Shown here: positions 42,017-50,271 of the stretch, in pieces | Position numbering within the stretch: position 1 is the stretch's first letter | Layout of the letters: each line of letters starts with the position of its first letter | Origin: Massiliimalia timonensis | Lineage (GTDB): Bacteria; Bacillota; Clostridia; Oscillospirales; Ruminococcaceae | Reading direction: 5' to 3' | Assembly (NCBI RefSeq): GCF_900186585.1 | Contig: NZ_FYDD01000003.1 | Span: 1,106,448-1,170,447 of the forward strand | Length of the DNA stretch: 64,000 nucleotides | Position numbers and translations under genes: made by a program | Notes under the pieces: generated by a model | Database searches by the model: none | What the model was told of the DNA's origin: nothing | Seen by the model: only the letters and a program-made list of their open reading frames with translations

Positions 42017-42101
42017 ACACCTTTTCGTTCTAGAAAAAAACATAAAAAAAACACCCTTTTTAGGGTGTTTTAACAGTTATTTTTATAGAATGAAAAGGTG
42101 T
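42017..42101. repeat. Palindromic element copy 3
   Basis: The arms ACACCTTTTCGTTCTA (42017-42032) and 42086-42101 match at 15 of 16 positions. The inner hairpin ACACCCT/AGGGTGT (42051-42068) has a T-run on the minus-strand side. Both are centred on about 42059. Confidence 0.75.
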
Positions 42102-42365
42102 AATATTTCGCTAATCGTTATATATTTTACCTTTTATTTCTTTTTGTGTCAATACTCTGTCGAAAAATCAATTTTTATAGATATCTCTAACAACCAGCCA
42201 TGTTGTCTTCCGTACAGGTCGTATGCCTCCTTTCAGGGACCGCCTGGCTTGGTCAGTGGCAATTGTTTTAACTCGACAGCTAGATCCCAAGCTGTTCATA
42301 AACTCATTGTTTAAAATAAATGATACCAATTTATAGCTCAAATAACGACCGTCCTGAAATATATA
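42102..42365. other. Intergenic stretch, no convincing gene
   Basis: A 72-codon minus-strand open frame (42168-42386) overlaps the terminator and lacks a ribosome site and recognisable motifs. Confidence 0.4.
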
Positions 42366-42410
42366 AAAAATCCTACAAACTCGCATTGTAAAAGAGTTTG
42401 TAGGATTTTT
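42366..42410 (-). terminator. Terminator of the tRNA-Gly/Cys unit
   Basis: AAAAATCCTACAAACTC and its complement form a perfect 17-bp stem with T-runs, just past tRNA-Cys. Confidence 0.85.
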
Positions 42411-42415
42411 CCTTT

Positions 42416-42489
42416 TGGAGGCGCCACCCAGATTTGAACTGGGGGTGAAGGAGTTGCAGTCCTCTGCCTTACCACTTGGCTATGGCGCC
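42416..42489 (-). tRNA. tRNA-Cys (anticodon GCA)
   Basis: The cloverleaf has acceptor GGCGCC, anticodon loop with GCA, T-arm with TTCAAAT and encoded CCA. Confidence 0.9.
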
Positions 42490-42501
42490 TTATAAAATTT
42501 T

Positions 42502-42577
42502 TGGAGCAGGTTACGAGGCTCGAACTCGCTACCTCCACCTTGGCAAGGTGGCGCTCTACCAGATGAGCTAAACCTGC
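42502..42577 (-). tRNA. tRNA-Gly (anticodon GCC)
   Basis: The cloverleaf has acceptor GCAGGTT, anticodon arm CACCTTGCCAAGGTG, T-loop TTCGAGC and encoded CCA. It is 12 bp from tRNA-Cys. Confidence 0.9.
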
Positions 42578-42658
42578 AAAACCCACCGGGGAAGCTGATT
42601 CCCTCAGCGACGTATTATATTATACTATGTCCCGGCGGATTTGTCAACACCTTTTTTA

Positions 42659-43540
42659 TTATTTCTTTGCTTCACGAATCATTTTTTCTAAATCCTTCTG
42701 CGTAAAATAATATTTCTTGTTGCAGAAATGGCAGCCTACTTCCACCTGTTCCTGTTCTGCTTTCATAACTTCCAGTTCCCTTGCCCCAAGGCTAAGCAAA
42801 GCACGCTCCACCCTGCCACGGTTACAATCACATTGATATGCAGGTGAAAACTCATCTAGAACCTCAGGGTCCAGCCCAGCCAACAATTTTTTGCAGACCT
42901 CTTCTGGGGTCAGCCCCTCTGCAAACATTGAAGACACCGGCGGCATAGTTTTTAGGTTTTTCTCGATCACGTCAATGCAGGCTTCATCCGCAAACGGCAA
43001 AAGCTGTACCAGGTATCCACCGGCCGCCTTCACAGTCAGGTCCGGGTTTACCAATACCCCCAGTCCGCAGACAGTAGGAGTTTGCTCACTAACCGCATAG
43101 TATTGGGTAATATCCTCCGCGATCTCTCCGGATACGATCGGCACCTGCCCAGAATACGGCTCTTTTAAACCAATATCCTTGATCACACTTAACGTTCCGT
43201 CCGTTCCAACCGCTCCCTTTACGTCAAGCTTTCCATATTCATTGAGCGGGATCTCCACGATCGGGTTCGACACATAGGATTTGACGTTGCCGTTGCTGTC
43301 TGAAACAGCGATCAATACCCCGGTGGCCCCATGGCCATCTAATCTTAAGGTAACAGAATCCTTTTCATTTTTTAGCATTGATCCCATCATTGAAGCCGCT
43401 GTGCTCAGTCTTCCCAGCGCGGCAGTCACTACCGCAGAGGGCTGGTGGATCTGTTCCATCTGCGCGATCATATCTGTTGAATCTATGGCACAAGCCATCA
43501 CGAACCCATCTGCCGAAAGGGTCCTTACCATTTTTCCCAT
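42659..43540 (-). CDS. hslO: Hsp33 redox-regulated chaperone
   Basis: 293 residues from the ATG at 43538-43540, which has AAAGGAG upstream; the extended frame (to 43591) overlaps the methyltransferase gene. The fold markers are LGRLSTAASMMGSMLK and GHGATGVLIAVSDSNG, and the redox zinc centre at the C terminus is CDC plus GCHFCNKKY (CxC and CxxC). On oxidation, the zinc is released and the protein holds unfolding proteins. It follows the methyltransferase in the same unit. Confidence 0.93.
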   Translation of the reverse strand: MGKMVRTLSADGFVMACAIDSTDMIAQMEQIHQPSAVVTAALGRLSTAASMMGSMLKNEKDSVTLRLDGHGATGVLIAVSDSNGNVKSYVSNPIVEIPLNEYGKLDVKGAVGTDGTLSVIKDIGLKEPYSGQVPIVSGEIAEDITQYYAVSEQTPTVCGLGVLVNPDLTVKAAGGYLVQLLPFADEACIDVIEKNLKTMPPVSSMFAEGLTPEEVCKKLLAGLDPEVLDEFSPAYQCDCNRGRVERALLSLGARELEVMKAEQEQVEVGCHFCNKKYYFTQKDLEKMIREAKK

Positions 43541-43551
43541 ATTTTTCTCCT

Positions 43552-44325
43552 TTATACTGCCGCCTGGTTTTTGCAGAAACGATTCCTGCAAACATAAACC
43601 ATCCGCTGGGTCGTTTCTTCGGGCGGATGGAACTCGTCGTCTCCATAAACCGCAATCACATCAAAATCTGCCAGATCCAGCATTTGCTCCAACTCCTGCA
43701 TAGAGTAAGCGCGCTCCGCAAACTGTTCCTGATACCGGTCATAGCTGCCGTGTTCCTCATCATATTCAAAAAGATCCAGCGTGATCGCTACTGTATTATC
43801 TTCCAGCAGGGTATTCTGCCATACACAGTAAACGTCATCCAAATCATACACAAAGGTATGATTTCCCAAAATATTTTGGTGCTTATAGACTGTATTGACA
43901 TCAAAAATCAACAGTGAATCCTCATTCAGAAATAGCGAGATCCGGTCAAAAACGCCTTGAAGCTCCTGCTTGTCCGTAATATGGTTCAAGCTGTCCAACG
44001 CGCATAAAACGATATCCACCGTGCCAAACAGATCCAATTCCTGCATCCGCTGGCAAAGATACAGCACATTGCTGCCGGTCTCCAGCTTCTTTTCCTGTGC
44101 GATCTGAAGCATCTCTTCCGAAGCGTCAGTTCCAATGACATCATAACCAAGGCGTGCGAAATACTCACTCAAAGAGCCTGTCCCACACGCCAGATCAACT
44201 AATATTCCTGTTTGTTTGCCGGCTTCCAGCATGATTTGATGAAAGAAACGACCTCGTTTTTCGTAATCAATATTTTGGGTCAGCGCATCATAACTATACG
44301 CGAACTGCCCATAGCCCTGTTCCAT
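43552..44325 (-). CDS. Class I SAM-dependent methyltransferase
   Basis: 257 residues. SAM motif I is GILVDLACGTGSLSEYFARLGYDVIGTDAS, followed by EMLQIAQEKK and the acidic motif VDIVLCALDSLNHI. The N terminus AYSYDALTQNIDY is typical of a widespread Firmicutes methyltransferase family next to hslO or yerC. Target unknown (small molecule or protein). It abuts yerC (1 bp) and lies 11 bp before hslO. Confidence 0.85.
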   Translation of the reverse strand: MEQGYGQFAYSYDALTQNIDYEKRGRFFHQIMLEAGKQTGILVDLACGTGSLSEYFARLGYDVIGTDASEEMLQIAQEKKLETGSNVLYLCQRMQELDLFGTVDIVLCALDSLNHITDKQELQGVFDRISLFLNEDSLLIFDVNTVYKHQNILGNHTFVYDLDDVYCVWQNTLLEDNTVAITLDLFEYDEEHGSYDRYQEQFAERAYSMQELEQMLDLADFDVIAVYGDDEFHPPEETTQRMVYVCRNRFCKNQAAV

Positions 44326-44619
44326 TTATTTTTTATCCTTTATCCGGTCAAAGACGATACTGTACCCATCAGAACCATAGTTCAAAGAACGGTTGACACG
44401 GCTGATCGTTGCTGTGCTTGCCCCTGTTTCAGACACAATATCACTGTAAACGCGGTTCTCGCTCAACATCTTTGCAACGTGGATCCTCTGCGCCATTGCT
44501 TTCAATTCCGGAACTGTACACAAGTCCTCAAAGAATTTATAACACTCGTCCATGTTTTCCAATGCCAATACCGCCTGAAATAAAAATTCAACATTCATTT
44601 CCTTTAGTTTTGGGTTCAT
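44326..44619 (-). CDS. YerC/YecD family TrpR-like repressor
   Basis: 97 residues, all-helical. LFQAVLALENMDECYKFFEDLCTVPELKAMAQRI and TGASTATISRVNRSLNYGSDGY with the TrpR-like HTH match YerC/YecD. The family is related to TrpR but lacks a known tryptophan role. It heads a unit with the methyltransferase and hslO. The 44620-44703 gap holds no gene. Confidence 0.9.
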   Translation of the reverse strand: MNPKLKEMNVEFLFQAVLALENMDECYKFFEDLCTVPELKAMAQRIHVAKMLSENRVYSDIVSETGASTATISRVNRSLNYGSDGYSIVFDRIKDKK

Positions 44620-44703
44620 TGTGTTCCTTCCTCCAATGCCAGCAAATTTATTTTTAACAGTATAAGTTTAACATATTAAAGCATGAATGTAAACCGGTTT
44701 TCC

Positions 44704-45327
44704 TCATTTTTTCAGAAAACTTTTTACCCGGTTGTAGGATTCTTCTGTTGCTACAACATACAGAATATCATTTTCCTTCAGCACAGCATAAGAGCCCGGC
44801 GATAAGATCAACCTATCCCCCCGTTTGATCGCAATGATCGTTGCCAAGGTATTCTGCCAAAAGTGAATCTCGCTGATCGTTTTCCCTAGGTATTTTGTGT
44901 CTTTTGTGATCGGGATCTCAAATGGGGTGAATGGATTCATGTCTTGAAAGCGTTCCGTACAATCAATTAGTTCATTCATCTTGCTTTTCAGCCGTTTTTC
45001 CTGCTCCTGCTGTTCTTTTAACAGGGAAAGCAGTTCCGCTTTTAGACTGTTCAGATTGCTGATCGCGCTGTATTTTTCCTGATATTCCCTTGCCTTCTGT
45101 GCGGATACCACCTCTACACCGACTCCCTGATGGATCTGTACGATCCCCACATCCGCCAGGATTCCCACAGCCTTTCGGATCGTTTCCGGCGAAACGTTAT
45201 AATAGCTCGCCAGTACCGAACGCCCGCGAATCCGCTCCTGCTCCCGATATTTTCCAGCCGCTATCTTTCCAGCCAGATCTACTGCGATCTGCTGATACAC
45301 CGGATTTTCGATCTGCGTCCTGCCCAT
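44704..45327 (-). CDS. BusR-like regulator: GntR winged helix plus RCK_C (c-di-AMP-binding type) domain
   Basis: 207 residues from ATG 45325-45327, preceded by CAGGAGG; the frame extends upstream without a better site. Residues about 1-75 form a GntR winged helix (YQQIAVDLAGKIAAGKYREQE, LASYYNVSPETIRKAVGIL). A coiled coil follows (about 80-125: AISNLNSLKAELLSLLKEQQ), and then an RCK_C/TrkA_C domain (ITKDTKYLGKTISEIHFWQNT, IIAIKRGDRLILSPGSYAVLKENDILYVV). The same layout is known in BusR, a c-di-AMP-dependent repressor of osmolyte uptake. Targets are outside the window or unknown. Confidence 0.85.
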   Translation of the reverse strand: MGRTQIENPVYQQIAVDLAGKIAAGKYREQERIRGRSVLASYYNVSPETIRKAVGILADVGIVQIHQGVGVEVVSAQKAREYQEKYSAISNLNSLKAELLSLLKEQQEQEKRLKSKMNELIDCTERFQDMNPFTPFEIPITKDTKYLGKTISEIHFWQNTLATIIAIKRGDRLILSPGSYAVLKENDILYVVATEESYNRVKSFLKK

Positions 45328-45367
45328 ATCTGCCTCCTGATCCTTGATCATGTTCGAGATGCAACTG

Positions 45368-45402
45368 AAAAAAACACCCCGGTTGTGACCGAGGTGTTTT
45401 TT
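45368..45402 (-). terminator. Terminator of the ferredoxin gene
   Basis: A stem with AAACACC/GGTGTTT at its base and CGGT/ACCG at its top carries T-runs on both sides, just past the ferredoxin stop. Confidence 0.8.
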
Positions 45403-45435
45403 CACGTTATGTAAATGCCTAAAACGTATCTGAAA

Positions 45436-45606
45436 TTATTCAGCGTGCGGCGCACCTACTGGACATTCGCCTTCGCAAGCTCCACATTCGATACAAGTGT
45501 CAGCATCAATAACATATTTGTCGTCACCAGCAGAAATGGCGCTTACTGGGCAAGCAGCTTCACAAGCTCCACAGCTGATGCATTCGTCAGAAATAACATA
45601 TGCCAT
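45436..45606 (-). CDS. 2[4Fe-4S] clostridial-type ferredoxin
   Basis: 56 residues, too short for usual ORF cut-offs. The start MAYVISDECISCGACEAAC and the second half DTCIECGACEGECPV give two CxxCxxCxxxC clusters: Cys 9, 12, 15, 19 and 38, 41, 44, 48 (each with a following Pro). This is the classic electron carrier of anaerobic clostridia. The start is ATG at 45604-45606 with AAGGAGG upstream. It lies between ricT and the BusR-like gene, with its own terminator. Confidence 0.95.
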   Translation of the reverse strand: MAYVISDECISCGACEAACPVSAISAGDDKYVIDADTCIECGACEGECPVGAPHAE

Positions 45607-45721
45607 TGGTCATTACACCTCCTTAAACTTCTATCACATATTGTAGCACAATCACATTTATCTTTCAATAGAAAATTGAGAGAAATCATCTTTTTTTACA
45701 AAAATTTTGCAGGAAATCCTG

Positions 45722-46591
45722 TTATTTGTCCTCTAACGCTTTCAAGGCGGCGATCTCATCCCGATTCAAACGGATCTGCGCATCCTTTAGCAGAGTCACT
45801 TCATCCCGGTGGATCATCTTGGGCGCGGCATCCGGCTTATCATCCAAACGGATTTTCAGCATCCCGGTCAAAACATTGGTTTCCAGCACCTTGCCCCGTC
45901 CATCCGGCGTTTTCACCAAGGCGCCGACCTTCGGCGTAATAGAAAGCAGCTCGTCATAAACATTCTGCTCATATTTTAAACAGCACATCAATCTGCCGCA
46001 GGTGCCTGAGATTTTTGTCGGGCTTAATGACAACCCCTGTTCCTTTGCCATCTTGATAGACACCGGCTGGAATTCCCCTAAAAAGGTAGAACAACAAAAC
46101 GGCCGTCCGCAAATCCCAAGGCCGCCCAGCATCTTGGACTCATCGCGTACACCGATCTGGCGCAATTCAATCCTTGTTTTAAAAACACCAGCTAAATCCT
46201 TGACCAGTTCCCGGAAATCCACCCGGCCGTCGGCCGTGAAGTAAAACAGGATCTTATTATTATCAAAGGTGTATTCCACCTCTACCAACTTCATGTTCAG
46301 TTTGTGCTTTTCGATCTTGCTTAAGCAAACCTCAAAAGCTTTCTGCTCTTTGAGCTTGTTGTCTGCCACCACTTTCATATCCTTTTCTGTGGCGATCCGT
46401 ACTACCGGCTTCAATGGAGAAACAATGCTCCCATCCTCCACCTGGCGGTTCCCCAAAGCGACCTCTCCGCATTCCAGTCCACGGGCAGTTTCCACGATGA
46501 CATGGTCGCCCTTTTTTACTTGATTTCCCTTGGGGGCAAAATAATAAACTTTGCCAACACTCTTAAATCTAACACCAATAACTTCGGTCAT
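45722..46591 (-). CDS. ricT: RicT/YaaT, PSP1-domain regulatory Fe-S complex subunit
   Basis: 289 residues from ATG 46589-46591, which has GGAGG upstream; four further codons stay open. The PSP1 domain is YYFAPKGNQVKKGDHVIVETARGLECGEV to about residue 100, and the Cys-rich core is GGLGICGRPFCCSTFLGEF with SGTCGRLMCCLKYE. In Bacillus, RicT acts with RicA and RicF in RNA maturation by RNase Y and in sporulation/competence. Partners are not encoded here. It is 22 bp after holB. Confidence 0.93.
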   Translation of the reverse strand: MTEVIGVRFKSVGKVYYFAPKGNQVKKGDHVIVETARGLECGEVALGNRQVEDGSIVSPLKPVVRIATEKDMKVVADNKLKEQKAFEVCLSKIEKHKLNMKLVEVEYTFDNNKILFYFTADGRVDFRELVKDLAGVFKTRIELRQIGVRDESKMLGGLGICGRPFCCSTFLGEFQPVSIKMAKEQGLSLSPTKISGTCGRLMCCLKYEQNVYDELLSITPKVGALVKTPDGRGKVLETNVLTGMLKIRLDDKPDAAPKMIHRDEVTLLKDAQIRLNRDEIAALKALEDK

Positions 46592-46613
46592 TCTTTCCTC
46601 CAACTTAACTCTT

Positions 46614-47567
46614 CTATCCTATCATCTGCCATATCTCAGCACAATAATAAGCAGATAAAATCCCCGCATTCGCGTTGGTCGACAGCTTGCCCCTGACCTC
46701 TTCGGTCAGCGCGATCAGTTTGACCAGCCTTTGTGGTCCGAACGGGAGCCCTTTCCCGGAATATACGGCGCCCCCAGTCTTTGCAAGCAGCGCTCTGCGC
46801 AGCAGGGAAACGATCTCTCCCAAAAACTGCCGCTGCTGTTCCCGGTCCTTTTCATATACGGCCAAGACCTTCAGCATATCATATTCCCGCTTTGCATAAA
46901 GGGCTTTCACAAACTGTTCCAACAAGCCGGAACGCTGTGTAAATTCTTCTGACTGGACGCAGGCGATCGCTTTCCCCAGATTCCCGCCGGCAAGTTCTGC
47001 CGCACGCTCGGCCTCGTCGTCTGAAAGCTTGGGCAAACGCTCTTTCAGCGCCCGGCAAAGCAGCCTGTCCGGCAAGGGATAAACCGGCACTGGAAACACA
47101 CGGGATACGATCGTTTCTGGCAGTAAATCCAGATTTGCCGCTGTCAGTAAAAAAACAGTATGAAGAGGGGGCTCCTCCAGCGTTTTTAAAAACGCGTTGA
47201 AAGCCTCCTCTGTCATATCCTGAATATTCGCGATCAAATAGACCTTTACAGACCCATCGTTCGGTTTCACAACACAGTCCTGCCGGATCTTCCGCACCGA
47301 ATCAATGTGGATCGAATTTTTCTTTTCTCCCACGATCATCTGGAAATCCGGATGGGTCCCATGCTCCATTTTTTTGCAGGCCGGACATCTGCCGCACGGC
47401 TTATCCTCTCCTGTACAGAGGAACGCTTCAGCAAACAGCCGGGCAAGGGTTTTCTTTCCCAATCCGTCCTCTCCATAGAGCAAATAGGCATGATGATGAT
47501 CCTGAGAACCAGCCGCTTTCTTTAAAATGACCTTAGCGGCGTCATTCCCGAAAAACAATTCACTCAT
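46614..47567 (-). CDS. holB: DNA polymerase III delta' subunit
   Basis: 317 residues. The AAA+ clamp-loader domain starts MSELFFGNDAAKVILKKAAG, with Walker A-like LLYGEDGLGKKTLA, the zinc module CGRCPACKKM, and the sensor segment VYLIANIQDMTEEAFNAFLKTLEEPP and VFLLTA. The length and motifs fit HolB rather than DnaX. In Firmicutes it lies next to darA and yaaT, as here. It helps load the sliding clamp. It begins one base past the darA stop. Confidence 0.92.
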   Translation of the reverse strand: MSELFFGNDAAKVILKKAAGSQDHHHAYLLYGEDGLGKKTLARLFAEAFLCTGEDKPCGRCPACKKMEHGTHPDFQMIVGEKKNSIHIDSVRKIRQDCVVKPNDGSVKVYLIANIQDMTEEAFNAFLKTLEEPPLHTVFLLTAANLDLLPETIVSRVFPVPVYPLPDRLLCRALKERLPKLSDDEAERAAELAGGNLGKAIACVQSEEFTQRSGLLEQFVKALYAKREYDMLKVLAVYEKDREQQRQFLGEIVSLLRRALLAKTGGAVYSGKGLPFGPQRLVKLIALTEEVRGKLSTNANAGILSAYYCAEIWQMIG

Positions 47568-47891
47568 TTAGATCTTTTCAAATCTTTCTACGTTGGTCAC
47601 AAAAATGGTAGCGCCGCCGACTGTCACTTCAACCGGGAACGGCGTGTAAGAGCCCAGGCCATAGGTCGCAGAGGACGGAACCATTTGCTTTCTCTTTTTG
47701 CTGTTGGTTTTAATCACGTCGATCGCTTCTTCCACCTTGTCGTCGTCTGTGCAAATCATGAAGGTGGTGTTTCCGGACATCAAGAATCCGCCGGTACTTG
47801 CCAGCTTAGTCGCAAAGAAGCCGCTCTTTGTCAACTGTTTGGATACTACCGTGCTGTCGTCGTCACTAACAATCGCATAAATCAATTTCAT
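47568..47891 (-). CDS. darA: DarA/PstA c-di-AMP-binding PII-like protein
   Basis: 107 residues from ATG 47889-47891, which has GGAGGT upstream; a 5-codon extension lacks one. The PII-like fold is MKLIYAIVSDDDSTVVSKQLTKSGFFATKLASTGGFLMSGNTTF and the C-terminal VTVGGATIFVTNVERFEKI. These trimers bind c-di-AMP; their output in most bacteria is not fully known. It lies between the YaaO-like decarboxylase and holB, as in Bacillus. Confidence 0.92.
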   Translation of the reverse strand: MKLIYAIVSDDDSTVVSKQLTKSGFFATKLASTGGFLMSGNTTFMICTDDDKVEEAIDVIKTNSKKRKQMVPSSATYGLGSYTPFPVEVTVGGATIFVTNVERFEKI

Positions 47892-47921
47892 AACCGTTAC
47901 CTCCATTGGTTCTCTTTTCTA

Positions 47922-49286
47922 TCATTTTATCACTTTTACGGTGAAATTTCCACTATTTTTATAAATATTTTTTATTTGTTCATGAATCCTTTCCCCAGCG
48001 ACTGCTACCGGCACGCCCGGAGGACAGGCTGCAATAGTCTGGGCGCTGACCCGTCCCACCGCCCGCTCCAAGGGGACCCGTTCCCATTGTTGCTTCACCG
48101 CTTCATAGGCCGGCATTACCTGCTCCGGCAGTACAAAAGCCGGCGCTTCCCAGCGTTTCGCAGGCCGCAGGGGCAGGTTCATGATCGCCTGTTCCAGTAG
48201 CTCCCACTCAGTTTGAGATAAAAACGGGCTGGCCATCAGCACCACATAACAGGAGTTTGCATACTCGCATTCGATACCGGACTTTCTTAAGTGTTCGGCC
48301 AGTTCTTCCCCGTCCCAGCCGCAGGCGGCCGCATCCAAAGTGAGTTTGGAAAAATCGGCCGGATTATCCAGCAGATGTATTCCCTTATCTCGCCATTTTT
48401 GCTTTAGGGCTCCTACCCGGCAAAAAAGCATGCGAAATTCCGCCTTCCCGCGTTCTTCTAAATACCGGTTGCACAAGTCCAACGAGGCCAGGATCAGATA
48501 AGAGGGGCTGGTAGAGGAAAACATCGCCATATGTTCCTTCGCCTCTTCCTTTTCCCAAGGACAGTTTTCCCCTAAGTGGAGATACGCTCCCCCGGTCAGC
48601 ACCGGCAGCGTTTTATGCGCACTGTCACAGCACATATCTGCACCGGCAAGCATTGGATGCACCGGTTCGGGGCTTTTGATCAGATAGGCTCCGTGGGCAT
48701 GGTCGCAGCAGAAGGGTACGCCGTAACGATGGCAGATAGCAGCGATCCGTTTCAGGTCAATGGTATTACCCAAATAATCAGGAGAGGTCAGGTAAACTCC
48801 AGCGGCATTTGGGCGGGCTTTCAGCGCCTGTTCCACCTGCTCCGGCGTCACAGTGCCACGTACCCCGTATGGGTCGGAGGCTTCCGGCAAGATCCAGCGG
48901 ATATTCATTCGCAGCAGGGTACAGGCGTTACAAAACGCCATGTGGGCATTCCTGCCGGCAATGACAGTGTCCCCCCGCGAAGCCAGCAGGGAGAGCATTG
49001 TCTGTATCCCAAGCGTCGAACCCTGCGTGCTGTACAACGTAGCCTTACTGTGAAAGATCCGTGATGCATTTGCCTCAGATTCCCCGATGATCCCGGCTGC
49101 CTCAAACAAAGCATCCGCGCCTTGGATCTCGGTCAAGTCATATTGGCTGATCCGGGCAAACACAGGGTCAAAGGGATGGTTCCCTTTGTGCCCCGGCATA
49201 AAGAGCCGAACCATCTCTTGATTCTGGAATTTTTTTAAAAAATCATAGATCGGCGTTGTCATCATTGCTTCATTTCCTGTTTTCAT
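47922..49286 (-). CDS. Orn/Lys/Arg decarboxylase-family PLP enzyme (YaaO-like)
   Basis: About 454 residues. The PLP lysine is in CCDSAHKTLPVLTGGAYLHLG, preceded by VYLTSPDYLGNTIDL and CCDHAHGAYLI (substrate and PLP Asp/His). N-terminal helices IYDFLKKFQNQEMVRLFMPGHKGNHPFDP are diagnostic. The start is uncertain: ATG at 49286 is chosen, but the ATGATG at 49265 has a better upstream AGGAAA. It may make cadaverine, agmatine or a polyamine. In Bacillus the same gene precedes tmk and darA; tmk is missing here. Confidence 0.87.
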   Translation of the reverse strand: MKTGNEAMMTTPIYDFLKKFQNQEMVRLFMPGHKGNHPFDPVFARISQYDLTEIQGADALFEAAGIIGESEANASRIFHSKATLYSTQGSTLGIQTMLSLLASRGDTVIAGRNAHMAFCNACTLLRMNIRWILPEASDPYGVRGTVTPEQVEQALKARPNAAGVYLTSPDYLGNTIDLKRIAAICHRYGVPFCCDHAHGAYLIKSPEPVHPMLAGADMCCDSAHKTLPVLTGGAYLHLGENCPWEKEEAKEHMAMFSSTSPSYLILASLDLCNRYLEERGKAEFRMLFCRVGALKQKWRDKGIHLLDNPADFSKLTLDAAACGWDGEELAEHLRKSGIECEYANSCYVVLMASPFLSQTEWELLEQAIMNLPLRPAKRWEAPAFVLPEQVMPAYEAVKQQWERVPLERAVGRVSAQTIAACPPGVPVAVAGERIHEQIKNIYKNSGNFTVKVIK

Positions 49287-49306
49287 TTTGTTTCTTTCTT
49301 GCGATA

Positions 49307-49335
49307 ATTGTAACATAAAGGGATTGTTTTGTCAT
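49307..49335 (-). promoter_or_regulatory. Promoter of the YaaO-darA-holB-ricT unit
   Basis: ATGACA (49330-49335) and TACAAT (49307-49312) are 17 bp apart on the minus strand. Confidence 0.6.
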
Positions 49336-49441
49336 CTTTCCAGATGATTTGTAGTAATTTTTTTACTTAATAGCATGGTAATTCGACATGTAAATAAGGT
49401 ATAATAGAATTAGTAAAAGGATGTGGAAAGGGTTCGGGCTA

Positions 49442-50233
49442 ATGAATAGGAAAGTGCACTTTATATTATTAGAGATGATCGTAGTCGTCTTTTTTATTTT
49501 GCTGTCCGCTGTTCTGCTGAACCCGGATCTGGAAACAGGGCTGCATGCTTCCACTGTGTCAGAAAGCAACAGCTATTTCTTTCTCAGCTCCAGTAGCCAG
49601 CCCGAAAGTTCTGAGAAGCCGCCCGAAAGTTCTTCACAAGACACGTCCCCTGCCCCCAACATCAGCGACTGGAAGCTGATCCTTGCGAACGACCGCCACC
49701 CATTGGAAGCAGAATACATTGACAGCATCAAAACCAAAGAGCTTCCCAATGGGCTTTCTGTGGATGAGCGGATTTATGAACCGCTGGAGAGGATGCTAAA
49801 TGACGCTGAACAGCTGGGGTATCATCTGGTCGTCTGCTCTGCCTACCGCAGCTATGACAAACAGGTCGACCTGTTTAACAACCGCGTCCAGCGTTACCGG
49901 GAGCAGGGAGATACTCAGGAACAGGCGTACAACAAAGCAAAAACCTCGGTCGCCCTGCCCGGCGCCAGCGAGCACCATACCGGCCTTGCTGTAGATATTG
50001 TGGCGGACGGGTACCAAAATCTGGATGACAGCATGATGTCCCGCCCGGAGATCGAATGGCTTTACGCTCACTGTCAGGATTATGGGTTTATTGTCCGGTA
50101 TCCTGACGGGAAAAGCGACATCACCGGCATTATCCATGAACCTTGGCATTACCGGTATGTCGGGGTGGAAAACGCCAGAAAGATCATGTCCCAGGGGATT
50201 TGCCTGGAAGAATATTTAGGGATGGTATCCTGA
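49442..50233 (+). CDS. VanY/DacB-family D-alanyl-D-alanine carboxypeptidase (peptidase M15B)
   Basis: 263 residues from ATG 49442 with AAAGGG upstream. A membrane anchor (FILLEMIVVVFFILLSAVLL, about 6-25) is followed by a Ser/Glu/Pro linker and the M15B domain. The zinc and catalytic residues are in SEHHTGLAVDIVADG (HxxGxAxD) and GIIHEPWHYRYVG. It trims the D-Ala-D-Ala terminus of peptidoglycan stems outside the membrane. It also could confer vancomycin-related traits but more likely works in wall turnover. TATAAT at 49400-49405 may be its -10. Confidence 0.92.
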   Translation: MNRKVHFILLEMIVVVFFILLSAVLLNPDLETGLHASTVSESNSYFFLSSSSQPESSEKPPESSSQDTSPAPNISDWKLILANDRHPLEAEYIDSIKTKELPNGLSVDERIYEPLERMLNDAEQLGYHLVVCSAYRSYDKQVDLFNNRVQRYREQGDTQEQAYNKAKTSVALPGASEHHTGLAVDIVADGYQNLDDSMMSRPEIEWLYAHCQDYGFIVRYPDGKSDITGIIHEPWHYRYVGVENARKIMSQGICLEEYLGMVS

Positions 50234-50236
50234 TAG

Positions 50237-50271
50237 AAAAAGCGTCCATGAAAATCATGGACGCTTTTTTG
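50237..50271. terminator. Bidirectional terminator
   Basis: A perfect 15-bp stem (50237-50251 with 50255-50269), loop AAA, T-run. It lies between convergent vanY and the LPXTG gene, whose stop is directly adjacent. Confidence 0.9.

Noticed and set aside
42168..42386. 72-codon minus-strand open frame
   Set aside because: It overlaps a terminator, lacks a ribosome site and shows no motif.
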